From CAZNSX01 sp964575845 (GTDB taxonomy: Bacteria; UBA8248; CAZNSX01), in contig CAZNSX010000007.1 in NCBI GenBank assembly GCA_964575845.1, forward strand, positions 1 through 64,000: DNA of 64,000 nt, written 5' to 3'. This document shows, piece by piece, positions 23,124 through 31,243 of this stretch. The notes under the pieces were generated by a model, which saw only the letters and a list, made by a program, of their open reading frames with translations, had not been told where the DNA came from and ran no database searches. The number at the start of each line of letters is the position of its first letter. The first letter of the stretch is position 1. The position numbers and the translations under genes are program-made.

Positions 23124-23996
23124 TTGAGTTCTCTTCCTCCCGAAGCTCTGACCCTTCTCTCGGCCATCTCCTACACGGGCGCAAACGTTTTTATCCGTCT
23201 GGGCCTCAGACACTCTGCAATTGGCCCGGCTGCGGTTGTCATTCAGTCCATACCCCTCGTCATCTTCGGTGCAGTCCTTCTCTTCAAGAACACGCCGCCC
23301 TTGATGGCCCAGGGGATCTTCTTCTTCATCATAGGGGGGCTTTCCTCTCCGGGTTTGGGCAGCAGCTTCCGGCTCCTTGGTATGATGCGTCTCGGGGTTG
23401 GGAGGTCAAACGCCGTGACAGGCTCCTCGCCCATCTTCGCCCTTCTTCTGGCGCTGCTCTTCCTCCATGAGAGGCCGGGTTTTTTTCTTTGGTTGGGGGC
23501 CGGCCTCATCGTTGCGGGTGTGGGTCTGCTCTCCGGTGAGGGTAAAGAGGGCGGCTGGCGAAAGGGGGACCTCATCTTCCCAATTCTGTGCGCCCTGTGC
23601 ATGGCCGTGGGCTCGAACTTCAGGAAAGCAGGCCTGAACCTGATCCCTTCGGCCATTCTGGGGGTGTTCTTCTCAAATTCAGCGGGAGTGGGCGCTCTGC
23701 TCCTCACCTCCCCCTACTTACGCCAGAGGGAAGGCCTTTCCGTCGAGAGGGAGGCATGGCCCTATCTGATCCTTACGGGCTTTTGTCTCTCTCTGGGGCA
23801 TCTTCTCTTCTTGGGGGCTCTCTCCGGCGGGAGCATCTCCCTGGTGATGCCCCTCTTCCAGATCCAGTCGCTCCTAACGCTCCTGGCAAGCTATCTCTTC
23901 CTGAGGCAGTTGGAAAGGTGGAGCGGCCTTCTGGTCTTCGGTGCCTTGATGATAGTGGCCGGTGCGGTGTTGGTAGTGACCTTTAAGCCTGTATAG
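23124..23996 (+). CDS. EamA/DMT-superfamily permease
   Basis: A 290-residue inner-membrane protein with about ten hydrophobic helices arranged as two EamA-type halves (first half starting LLSAISYTGANVFIRLGLRH, second starting FPILCALCMAVGSNFRKAGL). The end-of-domain pattern GAGLIVAGVGLL and FGALMIVAGAVLVV is typical of the drug/metabolite transporter superfamily. The start is TTG at 23124 with GGAGGG 6 bases upstream. Substrate cannot be predicted; the gene stands alone. Confidence 0.8.
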   Translation: MSSLPPEALTLLSAISYTGANVFIRLGLRHSAIGPAAVVIQSIPLVIFGAVLLFKNTPPLMAQGIFFFIIGGLSSPGLGSSFRLLGMMRLGVGRSNAVTGSSPIFALLLALLFLHERPGFFLWLGAGLIVAGVGLLSGEGKEGGWRKGDLIFPILCALCMAVGSNFRKAGLNLIPSAILGVFFSNSAGVGALLLTSPYLRQREGLSVEREAWPYLILTGFCLSLGHLLFLGALSGGSISLVMPLFQIQSLLTLLASYLFLRQLERWSGLLVFGALMIVAGAVLVVTFKPV

Positions 23997-24367
23997 GAAA
24001 AGCGAAGACGAAGTTCTGCATGTCTTGGGATGGGGTCCGTTGGCGGGGCACATTGCCGACTCAAGAATAAGAGGGCGCTCGCGCGTCGAAATCAACCGCG
24101 AGTTTCCCTTCCGCGGCGTGGTTCGGCGTTTGCCACGTTTCCACCCGCGCAACATTACCGACAGATGGGAGAAGTCGGGCGTGCCCATGGCCCTCGGTGC
24201 TTCCGTTTTCCCACGACTCCCCTCGGCTCCAATGCATTTCCAAAAGGGGAAAGCATTGGTTGAACACAAGCCGTTTGCTGCAGTAGAATTAGTTACCTCG
24301 AGCTGTGTTCCGGCGGGGCCCAATCGATGGAACGAATGAAAACTCCTTGTAGGTCAATTCGACCGGC
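23997..24367. other. Intergenic stretch before the YqgE-like gene
   Basis: About 370 bases. Several overlapping short frames exist but none has a recognisable product or ribosome site. I see no repeat or terminator that I can defend. Confidence 0.35.
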
Positions 24368-25060
24368 ATGGTGGTGTGCCCAGCCCAGTCTAAAACAGCG
24401 CACCGGGAACGCGTAGCCTTGATCCTCAGTCGCCTCTTCGGCGTAAGTTTGGCGGTGGTGACCATCCTTTTCCCCGTTTGGGCACCGCCCGATGCTGTAG
24501 TAGTCCGACCAGGTACGGGAGGCCGCGGAGAGGCCCGGACCTTCTATGCCGGCCAACTGCTTGTTGCCGCGCCGAGCATGCTGGATCCGCACTTTGAGAA
24601 AACCGTGATCCTGCTAGTACGGCATGATGAGTCGGGGGCCTTCGGGCTCGTCGTCAACCGCGTGCTCGGCACGGTGAAACTTTCCCGCCTTCTCGAGAGA
24701 CTCGGGATCAACCCCCCGGAGGATGCGGGTGAGCTCGTGCTGCACTATGGGGGCCCGGTGCAGCCGCAGTCTGTTTTCGTTTTGCACTCGGCCGAGCTCA
24801 AATTCCCGAACTCATATAGTGTGAGCGAAAAGATGGCCGTCAGTTCGGACGCCGCGGCTTTGCGCGCCATCGCCCTGGGCAAAGGGCCGCGCCGGGCAAT
24901 GGTTGCCGTCGGCTACGCCGGTTGGGGGTCCGGCCAGCTCGAGGCCGAGATGAGACAGGGCGCCTGGTATACGGCACCGGCCGACGAAGACATCCTATTC
25001 GACGAAAGCCAGGACACCAAGTGGGAACGTGCGATGGAGCGCCGGTTCCGGGCGATCTAG
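24368..25060 (+). CDS. YqgE/AlgH family protein with N-terminal membrane segment
   Basis: UPF0301 (YqgE/AlgH) domain at about residues 58-220: FYAGQLLVAAPSMLDPHFEK, TVILLVRHDESGAFGLVVNR, LHYGGPVQPQSVFVLH and AMVAVGYAGWGSGQLEAEMR, all conserved in the family. Unlike ordinary 185-residue YqgE, it has about 55 extra N-terminal residues with a hydrophobic stretch (LILSRLFGVSLAVVTILFPV), so it may be membrane-anchored or exported. Biochemical function of the family is not settled. The start at 24368 is uncertain. Confidence 0.82.
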   Translation: MVVCPAQSKTAHRERVALILSRLFGVSLAVVTILFPVWAPPDAVVVRPGTGGRGEARTFYAGQLLVAAPSMLDPHFEKTVILLVRHDESGAFGLVVNRVLGTVKLSRLLERLGINPPEDAGELVLHYGGPVQPQSVFVLHSAELKFPNSYSVSEKMAVSSDAAALRAIALGKGPRRAMVAVGYAGWGSGQLEAEMRQGAWYTAPADEDILFDESQDTKWERAMERRFRAI

Positions 25061-25084
25061 TCCTCCGAGCAGGCGGCCACGTCG

Positions 25085-25106
25085 GCGGCGGCTTTCCGGC
25101 CGCCGC
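25085..25106 (+). terminator. GC-rich hairpin after the YqgE-like gene
   Basis: GCGGCGGC (25085-25092) and GCCGCCGC (25099-25106) form a perfect 8-bp stem with loop TTTCCG, 24 bases past the stop codon. No T-run follows, so it is terminator-like at best. Confidence 0.4.
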
Positions 25107-25275
25107 TACCCAAGAGGGAATCCTTTACGGCCCGGCCGAATTGGTCTGACTGCTCGCTGGCCCGAGAGGTGGAGACCTTCCACCGAAGTTCCATGAAGGA
25201 CCGCCATCGTTCCCCCTTCTTCGGCGGCCAGGCCCTCGAACTCCGGCCCGAGGTCACCTTATTAAGGAGTGCATA

Positions 25276-26310
25276 ATGAAAGCAATGGTTCTGAGGAAAA
25301 AAGGTGAGCCCTTCGTGATGGAAGAGCGGCCCGATCCTGCGGCCGGCCCGGGAGAGGCGGTGGCCCGGGTGATCGCCTGCGGCTCGGGGCTCACCATCCA
25401 TCATGCCCGCGCGGGCCGCGCCCGGGTAAACTACCCGGTCATCATCGGACATGAAGTGCTGGGGAAGGTCGTGGAGGTGGGTGCCGGGGTCAAAGATCAC
25501 GCCACCGGCGACATCGTCACCGTCTACACCTACCTCTCCTGCGGACACTGCCGATGGTGCCGGATTGACCGCGAATCCCTTTGTGACAACCTGGCCGGCT
25601 TCGTGGGGCGGCACGTTGACGGCGGATACGCCGAGTACATCAAGCTGCCCGCCCGGAACTTCATCCCCGTCCCGGAAGGGATCGACTACAGAAATCACCC
25701 GGCCGAGGCCGCCGTCATATCCGACGCAATCGTTACACCCTACAAGGTAATCCGCCGCGCCCGCATCGCCCCCCTCGAAACTGTCGCCGTCTTCGGGGCG
25801 GGCGGCGGCCTCGGCATCCATATGGTCATGATGGCGCGCTGGGCGCACGCCCGCGTCGTAGCAGTGGACATCGTGCCCGAAAAGCTCGAAAAGTGCCGAG
25901 AATTGGGAGCGGAATCAACCGTTGACGCCTCGAAGGAAAACGTCGCCGAAGCTTTGAGAGATCTCACCGGGGGCAAGGGTCTGGACGTCGCTATCGATTT
26001 CGTCTCGGCTCCCTCGACCCTCGAAGCCGCTGCCGAAGCCCTCGGCAAGGGGGGCCGGCTCGTCACCCTGGGCGGGTACGCGCCGGAGCCCTTCCGGGTC
26101 TCGGCCGCCCGGATGCTCGAAGCGGAGCTCGAACTCCTCGGCAGCCGCGCCTTCACCAAGCAGGAACTCATCGACTCGCTCGACCTCGTGGCCCGCGGAG
26201 AGCTCTGGCCCTTCGTCAGCGAAATCTACGAGCTGGAGGAAGCGGAAAAAGTTCACGCGCGCCTCGAAGAAGGGAAGATTACCGGGCGGGCGGCGATCGT
26301 GATGGAATAG
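25276..26310 (+). CDS. Zinc-binding alcohol dehydrogenase family protein (MDR)
   Basis: Medium-chain dehydrogenase/reductase of 344 residues. The GroES-like N-terminal domain has VIIGHEVLGKVVEVGAGVKD with the His-Glu pair. The structural zinc site is CGHCRWCRIDRESLC (four Cys). The catalytic-zinc Cys near residue 36 is present (ACGSGLTIHHA), although the usual CGTD context is altered. The Rossmann domain is at about 170-310 (VAVFGAGGGLGIHMVMMARW, VVAVDIVPEKLEKCRELGAE). It catalyses NAD(P)-dependent oxidation of an alcohol. GGAGTGCATA precedes the ATG. It starts a three-gene run with a metallo-hydrolase and an alpha/beta hydrolase, suggesting a small catabolic operon. Confidence 0.85.
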   Translation: MKAMVLRKKGEPFVMEERPDPAAGPGEAVARVIACGSGLTIHHARAGRARVNYPVIIGHEVLGKVVEVGAGVKDHATGDIVTVYTYLSCGHCRWCRIDRESLCDNLAGFVGRHVDGGYAEYIKLPARNFIPVPEGIDYRNHPAEAAVISDAIVTPYKVIRRARIAPLETVAVFGAGGGLGIHMVMMARWAHARVVAVDIVPEKLEKCRELGAESTVDASKENVAEALRDLTGGKGLDVAIDFVSAPSTLEAAAEALGKGGRLVTLGGYAPEPFRVSAARMLEAELELLGSRAFTKQELIDSLDLVARGELWPFVSEIYELEEAEKVHARLEEGKITGRAAIVME

Positions 26311-26392
26311 GAATTCCTTAAAGGACCTTCCCTGTTGAGGTCTCTTACGCTCGCCGTGGTGCGGTTGAGCCTGATTCCCCGAGGAGACTAAC

Positions 26393-27322
26393 ATGAGCGG
26401 AAAGAAGAAGGTTCTCGACTGGGCCGATTTTCCTGAACCCTTCACTAGGTTCAAGCTCAACCCGACCGGCGCGCGCCTTGAGAGGAAAGAGCTGGCGCCC
26501 GGCGTCTACGCCCTGCTCTCCACGATACCGAACGTCGACAACGCCGGTTTCGTGGTGGGAGAGCGGGGCGTGCTGGTGGTCGATGCCCACATCAGCGTGA
26601 AAATGGCGCACCAGATCCAGGAGCGGGTGCGCGAGGTGACGGATAAGCCCATTCTCTATCTCGTGAACTCCAACTATCACGGCGACCACACCTTCGGAAA
26701 CTGCGCCTTCCCCGAAGAGACGCTAGTCGTGCAGCACCGGAAAACGGCCGAGCTCGTGCCCTACATGGGGAAGGAAAAAGAGTTTATGCTTCCCTGTGTG
26801 GACAACGCTCTGGAAATCTTCGAGGGGGTGGAGCTCCGCCCGCCGGACCTGGTCTTCGATGATTACCTTCGCTTAGAGCTGGGCGGCCGCGTGGTGGAGC
26901 TTCACTATTTCGGCCCCGCGAACACGCCCGGCGACACCATCACCTACGTTCCCGAGGCGAAGGTCGCGTGGACGGGGAACATGACGAGCGGAAGTTTCGG
27001 CGTTGCGCTCGAGAGCGACGCGCCGACCTATTTGGGTACCGTCTGCCGGTTTGTGCAGACGCTCGAGATGGAGACGCTTGTTTCCGGCCACAGTCCCCTT
27101 GCCAAGGGATCGCTTCTCGGAGGATACCTCCTGTACTTCAGCGGGGTGACAAGCGCGGTGATGGAGGCCATCAGCGCCGGCTGGTCGCTCGAAGAGACGC
27201 TTGAGCGGGTGCCGCTGGGTGAGGCTTTTTCCCCGCCGCCGGACGATCCCAGAGCCTCTATCATGGCGGAGCGCCACCGCTACAACGTCCAGAGAACCTA
27301 CAAGTCGCTAGCGGGGCAATAG
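26393..27322 (+). CDS. MBL-fold metallo-hydrolase
   Basis: Metallo-beta-lactamase-fold protein of 309 residues. The zinc motif is SNYHGDHTFGN (HxxDH form of HxHxDH, with Tyr-His-Gly-Asp-His) at about residues 97-105. GVLVVDAHISVKMA precedes it, YFGPANTPGDTITYVPEAKV carries the family Asp region, and VSGHSPLAKGS supplies a late His. The first His of HxHxDH is replaced by Asn, so metal site 1 may be changed. CGAGGAGACTAAC precedes the ATG. Likely a hydrolase acting on esters, lactones or thioesters; substrate unknown. Confidence 0.82.
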   Translation: MSGKKKVLDWADFPEPFTRFKLNPTGARLERKELAPGVYALLSTIPNVDNAGFVVGERGVLVVDAHISVKMAHQIQERVREVTDKPILYLVNSNYHGDHTFGNCAFPEETLVVQHRKTAELVPYMGKEKEFMLPCVDNALEIFEGVELRPPDLVFDDYLRLELGGRVVELHYFGPANTPGDTITYVPEAKVAWTGNMTSGSFGVALESDAPTYLGTVCRFVQTLEMETLVSGHSPLAKGSLLGGYLLYFSGVTSAVMEAISAGWSLEETLERVPLGEAFSPPPDDPRASIMAERHRYNVQRTYKSLAGQ

Positions 27323-27334
27323 GGGAAATTGACC

Positions 27335-28345
27335 ATGTGTTCGCGCAAAGCATCTACGCCGCCCCGAAGCATCATGACGGAAGACCACTTCATCGACGCC
27401 CTTGACTCGGGAGTCAGGCTCCATCTGCGAGAGAAGCGCCCGGGCGGGCTACGCCATCCTGACCCCGCATCCACCCTGCTTTTTGTCCACGGGCAGAGCA
27501 TCCCCGCGCCCATCGCCTTCGACTTTCCTCTTCCCGGCTACTCTTGGATGGAGTTCGCCGCAGCCCGAGGGTTTGACGTCTTCGCCCTCTCTGTCCGTGG
27601 GTACGGTCTCTCCACCCGTCCCCCTGAACTCGAAGAGAGCCCTCTGGGCAACCCCCCCGCCATCCGGGGCCTTACGGCGGTCCGTGACATTGAGGCTGCG
27701 GTCCGCTTCATTTGCGAAAATCGCCGTGTCGACCGGCTCAACCTTCTCGGATGGTCCTGGGGCACGACGACCGCCGCCGCCTATGCGGCCGCACACGGGG
27801 CACGCGTCATCCGCCTCGTCCTCTTCGCTCCTTTCTACGCTTACGACTCCCCGGAAGCCGCCGCCCAATTCGAGGACCCCAGAAGACCTGGCCGGCTGGA
27901 CCCTCGGATGGGGGCGTGGCGTTGGGTGACTGAGCGCGTCCAGCGGGAGCGCTGGGACGGCAGCATTCCACGCGGAAAACACGCCCGTTGGAGAGAAGAG
28001 CGCGCCACAAAGCTCTTCTGGACGGAACAGCTCAGGTATGACCCGCAGGGGAGGCGCCGGCGTCCACCAGCGGTGCGCGTGCCGAATGGAGCGATGGCCG
28101 ACCGCTATGACAGGGCTCGTAACATCCCTCTCTACGATGCAGCCCGAGTTCGCTGCCCCATCCTACTCATTCGGGGAGACCACGACCGAAGCTCCCTCGA
28201 TCCCGAGGCCTCGGGTCTCTTCCGGGCGCTGACGAGAAGCCCCGGAAAGCGCTACATCGTCCTCGGCGACGCCACACACTTCTTGCAGTTCGAGCGGCGC
28301 CGCATCGAGCTTTTCAAGGAGACACAGCTATTTTTGGAGCTCTAG
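27335..28345 (+). CDS. Alpha/beta hydrolase
   Basis: Alpha/beta-hydrolase fold of 336 residues. STLLFVHGQSIPAPIAFD supplies the oxyanion-side HG, LNLLGWSWGTTTAAAYAA the nucleophile elbow with Ser in GWSWG, CPILLIRGDHDRSS the acid Asp, and LGDATHFLQFERRR the catalytic His. All three catalytic residues are therefore visible. ATG 27335 follows AGGGGAAATTGACC; an ATG at 27374 is an alternative. It lies 12 bases after the MBL gene and is probably cotranscribed. Likely an esterase or C-C hydrolase. Confidence 0.85.
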   Translation: MCSRKASTPPRSIMTEDHFIDALDSGVRLHLREKRPGGLRHPDPASTLLFVHGQSIPAPIAFDFPLPGYSWMEFAAARGFDVFALSVRGYGLSTRPPELEESPLGNPPAIRGLTAVRDIEAAVRFICENRRVDRLNLLGWSWGTTTAAAYAAAHGARVIRLVLFAPFYAYDSPEAAAQFEDPRRPGRLDPRMGAWRWVTERVQRERWDGSIPRGKHARWREERATKLFWTEQLRYDPQGRRRRPPAVRVPNGAMADRYDRARNIPLYDAARVRCPILLIRGDHDRSSLDPEASGLFRALTRSPGKRYIVLGDATHFLQFERRRIELFKETQLFLEL

Positions 28346-28621
28346 CCCCGAACCCAAGCGCGGCGGAAGACCCAGAGGCATCCGGGCCCATTAGCCTCTG
28401 ACAGGCGGCGGGCGATCGAGAAAGAACTCTCAACCCTGGAGGCTGAAGAACGAAAGGAAGATGTCGCGCGCTTCCGAGATGTCAGTCTAATCAAGCGGGA
28501 CTTGAGAGAGTGGAAGAGACGGTACAATGATATTTTGAGGAGAGCTTGGGTAATTGAAGGAGGACGAGGTCACCAATTTCGGTCTCAACGGGCATCATCC
28601 AGGCCAGGGTCACCGATGATT
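28346..28621. other. Remnant of a helical reading frame
   Basis: From about 28354 to 28600 one plus-strand frame reads RRRAIEKELSTLEAEERKED, then VARFRDVSLIKRDLREWKRR and YNDILRRAWVIEGG. It is charged and helical, has no usable start codon at its beginning, and runs into non-coding sequence. It is probably a fragment of a coiled-coil gene; it is not obviously the same family as the 14.6 and 21.4 kb pair. Confidence 0.3.
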
Positions 28622-29932
28622 TCATCGAACGGCCCCGCCCGACGGCGGCGGGTCCAGCGCGACCGGACCGGACGCAGTCTCCAGAATCGCGCGCCCCGCC
28701 CGCAGGACTAAGCGCCCGAAGGTCGCACCGGCTCGCAGAATCTCGCCTTCGAGGTGGGTCAGACCGGCCTGGCCTTGACCGCCGCGGGCCTTCTGATCGG
28801 TCTGCACCTGAACGTTATGGAGCTTGTATTCGACGCCGCCAATGCGGAGGACGTTGTTGATGGCGGCGTTGAAGCGACTCGCGCTACCCCGCTGGGAGGG
28901 GAGGAGGCGGAGATTGGTGGCGGCAGCCAGGGCGGAGGTGTGGTGCTCATTCACGTCGATTTCGAGGTCGCCACCGCTAATCTTCCCCCTCAGGTCGTAG
29001 TCGGTCCGAACATCCTGTCCGTGAAAATCCCGCCGTCCTGACGATTGCCCCGACGCCGTTAGGCTCAGCTCATAGCGCATGCCCGACTGCACGTACCAAC
29101 CCTGGACTTCGACGTCAAAGCGTACCCCGTCGAAACGCGCTGCGATCTCGGTCTGGGCCTGTCCGGGCAGCCTGTGGACATAGCGCAAGATGTGCGGCGA
29201 CATCACCCAGGCTGCCGCGGTCGCGGCCTGAACGTTCCCCCGCGCCTCCTTCACCACGAACTCATGGGTCTGTTGGCCGAGAATGACCACCAGCCGATCC
29301 GCCGGCTGCGGCGAGTATCGGAGCCCGCCGACCCCGAGCGCCAAGGTGCCCGTGTTCACGACTCGTCCCGTCTGCGCGCCGCCCGAGAGCGCCGTCGCCT
29401 GGTAGACCGCCTCCACGACGAGCCCGCGGGACAGGTACACGTTTGCAGCAATGATACGCGGGAGCCCAAAGGCTATGCGCAGGCCGCTTTCGACACTCCC
29501 GCCGCTGGTTGGGGCGGCGCGAGCCGCCGGCGCGGGTGGAGGCTCGGTGACGGGCGGTGGTTCCGCCCCACCCGTGCGCCTGAAGACGACCGTCTCGCCC
29601 GTTTCGTAGTTCGGTTGATTGTTGGCGCCCGGTTTAAAAAGCGTCACGTACAGCTGTCCAGCATCCAACTCGGCGGCGAAGTAGAGGCCACCAGCCGCGC
29701 TCGATGCGGTACCCAGTACTGATCTGTCCTCCACCAAGCCGTTCAGCGTGTAGTTCACGTCATCAGCCGATAGCGTGCCCGTCACCCGCCCCTGTGCGTC
29801 CTGGAGGAGGGAGAGCGTTACCGTGCCGCCTGTTTTGCTCGTGGTCGTGTACGTTCCGGTGAAGTTCTGAGCGTGGGCCGTCCCACTGATGATGAGAGAC
29901 GTCATGACCAGGCTGGCGAGCAGGACGCGCAT
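28622..29932 (-). CDS. Secreted protein of unknown function
   Basis: A 436-residue exported protein. The signal peptide is MRVLLASLVMTSLIISGTAHA/Q. The first domain (residues 22-120) is rich in beta strands and Gly/Thr (TSKTGGTVTLSLLQDAQGRV, TGTLSADDVNYTLNGLVED), like a lipocalin or calycin-type barrel. A Pro/Ala-rich linker (PPPVTEPPPAPAARAAP) leads to a second beta-rich domain of about 280 residues. GGGAGGAAGCT directly precedes the ATG at 29932, which settles the start despite an open frame to 30064. No known family was recognised. It stands alone on the minus strand. Confidence 0.6.
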   Translation of the reverse strand: MRVLLASLVMTSLIISGTAHAQNFTGTYTTTSKTGGTVTLSLLQDAQGRVTGTLSADDVNYTLNGLVEDRSVLGTASSAAGGLYFAAELDAGQLYVTLFKPGANNQPNYETGETVVFRRTGGAEPPPVTEPPPAPAARAAPTSGGSVESGLRIAFGLPRIIAANVYLSRGLVVEAVYQATALSGGAQTGRVVNTGTLALGVGGLRYSPQPADRLVVILGQQTHEFVVKEARGNVQAATAAAWVMSPHILRYVHRLPGQAQTEIAARFDGVRFDVEVQGWYVQSGMRYELSLTASGQSSGRRDFHGQDVRTDYDLRGKISGGDLEIDVNEHHTSALAAATNLRLLPSQRGSASRFNAAINNVLRIGGVEYKLHNVQVQTDQKARGGQGQAGLTHLEGEILRAGATFGRLVLRAGRAILETASGPVALDPPPSGGAVR

Positions 29933-30259
29933 AGCTTCCTCCCTTCGAGGCGTCAAAAGTAAGCGTGGCGAGCCAGGCCTCACAAGCCACAATATGATTT
30001 CAGGAGTATCATGGTGGAGGTATTGTTGAATGATATAGAGCCAATTACCTACCTTTTCAAGCAAAAATTTGTTAGAAGTCAGAAGATATTTATCACTTTA
30101 AGGGTCTGCCTTCCGCTGGGAGGCTTCAGAGGTAAGGGTGGCTTCGCTCCCACGATGGACCCGCTCTCCATCGTTAACGGCCACATAATTAGACCCCCCT
30201 TCCTTCCGTTCTTGCATCCTCATTCATACAGCATCCCTAGGGCCTGACCAGCTCACCTC
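29933..30259. other. AT-rich intergenic stretch
   Basis: About 330 bases upstream of the secreted-protein gene and downstream of the XRE-cupin gene. AT-rich from 29990 to 30100, which fits a minus-strand promoter for the secreted protein. I see no gene. Confidence 0.4.
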
Positions 30260-30877
30260 TTACTGATTGGCCAGATGCGAGTCGATGATGATGAAGCACA
30301 CACAGTCCTCGGGACCGAGGCTCTCGTAGGAGTGGCGAGCCGAGGGCTTGAGGAAGATGGAGTCCCCCGCGTTCAGGGAGTAGGCCTGCTTGCCGACCGT
30401 TACCCGGAGCCTGCCCTTCTCGACAAAAACGAATTCTTCCACGTTCGGTGCGTGAGGTGGGAACACCAGAGGCCCGGCGCTGGCGGGGATAGTGCTTCGG
30501 ACAAACTGAATTCCACGCCCATGTAGCGCCGGTGAGAGCTCTTCCCGGGTGTAGCCGTTCAGTTGATTGACAACGACCTGGTGATCCTCCCTCGGAAGGA
30601 CGATCACCTCGTACCTGGCCTCCTCACCGTTCTCGCCCAGGAATTGCCCGATGGTCTGGCCAAAAGCCGCCGCAATCCTCTCGATGACAGAAAGGGACGG
30701 GTTCACGGCGCGGGATTCGAGCTTGGAAAGCATTCCCTGGCTTACGCCGGAGTGTTTTGCCAGGTCACGAAGTGTCCAGCCCCGGGCAAGCCGCAACTCG
30801 CGAAGGCGCGCGCCCACTTGAAGGATACGGCGATTTGTTCCCCCATGTCGGCTTCTTGTACTTTTAGGGGTCCGCAT
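30260..30877 (-). CDS. XRE-cupin transcriptional regulator
   Basis: A 205-residue regulator with an N-terminal HTH_XRE domain (about 24-80: LRELRLARGWTLRDLAKHSG, VSQGMLSKLESRAVNPSLSV) and a C-terminal cupin domain (about 128-200: FPPHAPNVEEFVFVEKGRLR, LNAGDSIFLKPSARHSYES). Regulators of this layout often control amino-acid, polyamine or amino-alcohol catabolism and bind a small ligand in the cupin barrel. CAGGGAGGGTCT precedes the ATG. It is divergent from the grd cluster across a 366-bp AT-rich region, so it is the best candidate for its regulator (inference). Confidence 0.88.
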   Translation of the reverse strand: MRTPKSTRSRHGGTNRRILQVGARLRELRLARGWTLRDLAKHSGVSQGMLSKLESRAVNPSLSVIERIAAAFGQTIGQFLGENGEEARYEVIVLPREDHQVVVNQLNGYTREELSPALHGRGIQFVRSTIPASAGPLVFPPHAPNVEEFVFVEKGRLRVTVGKQAYSLNAGDSIFLKPSARHSYESLGPEDCVCFIIIDSHLANQ

Positions 30878-31243
30878 AGACCCTCCCTGGTGAGCAGGGC
30901 GACAGGAAGTTTTTGATTAATATTGGAAAATTTGTTCTTGACATGAAACTTGACCCTCTGCCAGAATTGGACTTATACATATTTATTATACCTGAAAAAT
31001 AGGCATAATCGAAGCAAATATGCTGCATGGCGGAATTTCAGAGCTTCATGCGGTTATTTAAATAGGTGGTGTCATCATCAAATTTTTTTCCTAGGGGAAA
31101 CAGATAATTCTCGCTTCGCCGATGTGGACGAGCTCCCTTGGCGCTCGCGTGGATGAGCATTGCCGTGGGGGGAATGGACGGGAGGTGACCCCTCGGGGGG
31201 GGACCTTCTCGAATTAACCCCGCCGCTCCATGGGGGATGAGAG
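30878..31243. promoter_or_regulatory. Divergent regulatory region between regulator and grd cluster
   Basis: The AT-rich 366-bp gap separates the XRE-cupin gene (minus) from the grdC-like gene (plus). A possible plus-strand sigma-70 -35 box TTGACA is at 30938-30943 with CAGAAT 18 bases on (30962-30967), a weak match. The block 30968-31100 is also AT-rich and could contain operator sites. No convincing palindrome was found by eye. Confidence 0.4.

Noticed and set aside
27493..27982. Minus-strand frames opposite the alpha/beta hydrolase
   Set aside because: High-GC shadows of a conserved plus-strand gene; no motif and no ribosome site.
28354..28600. A third member of the coiled-coil paralog family
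   Set aside because: The frame is helical, but the MVEAAERRR start and NLDDERKE segment are missing; composition alone is not enough.
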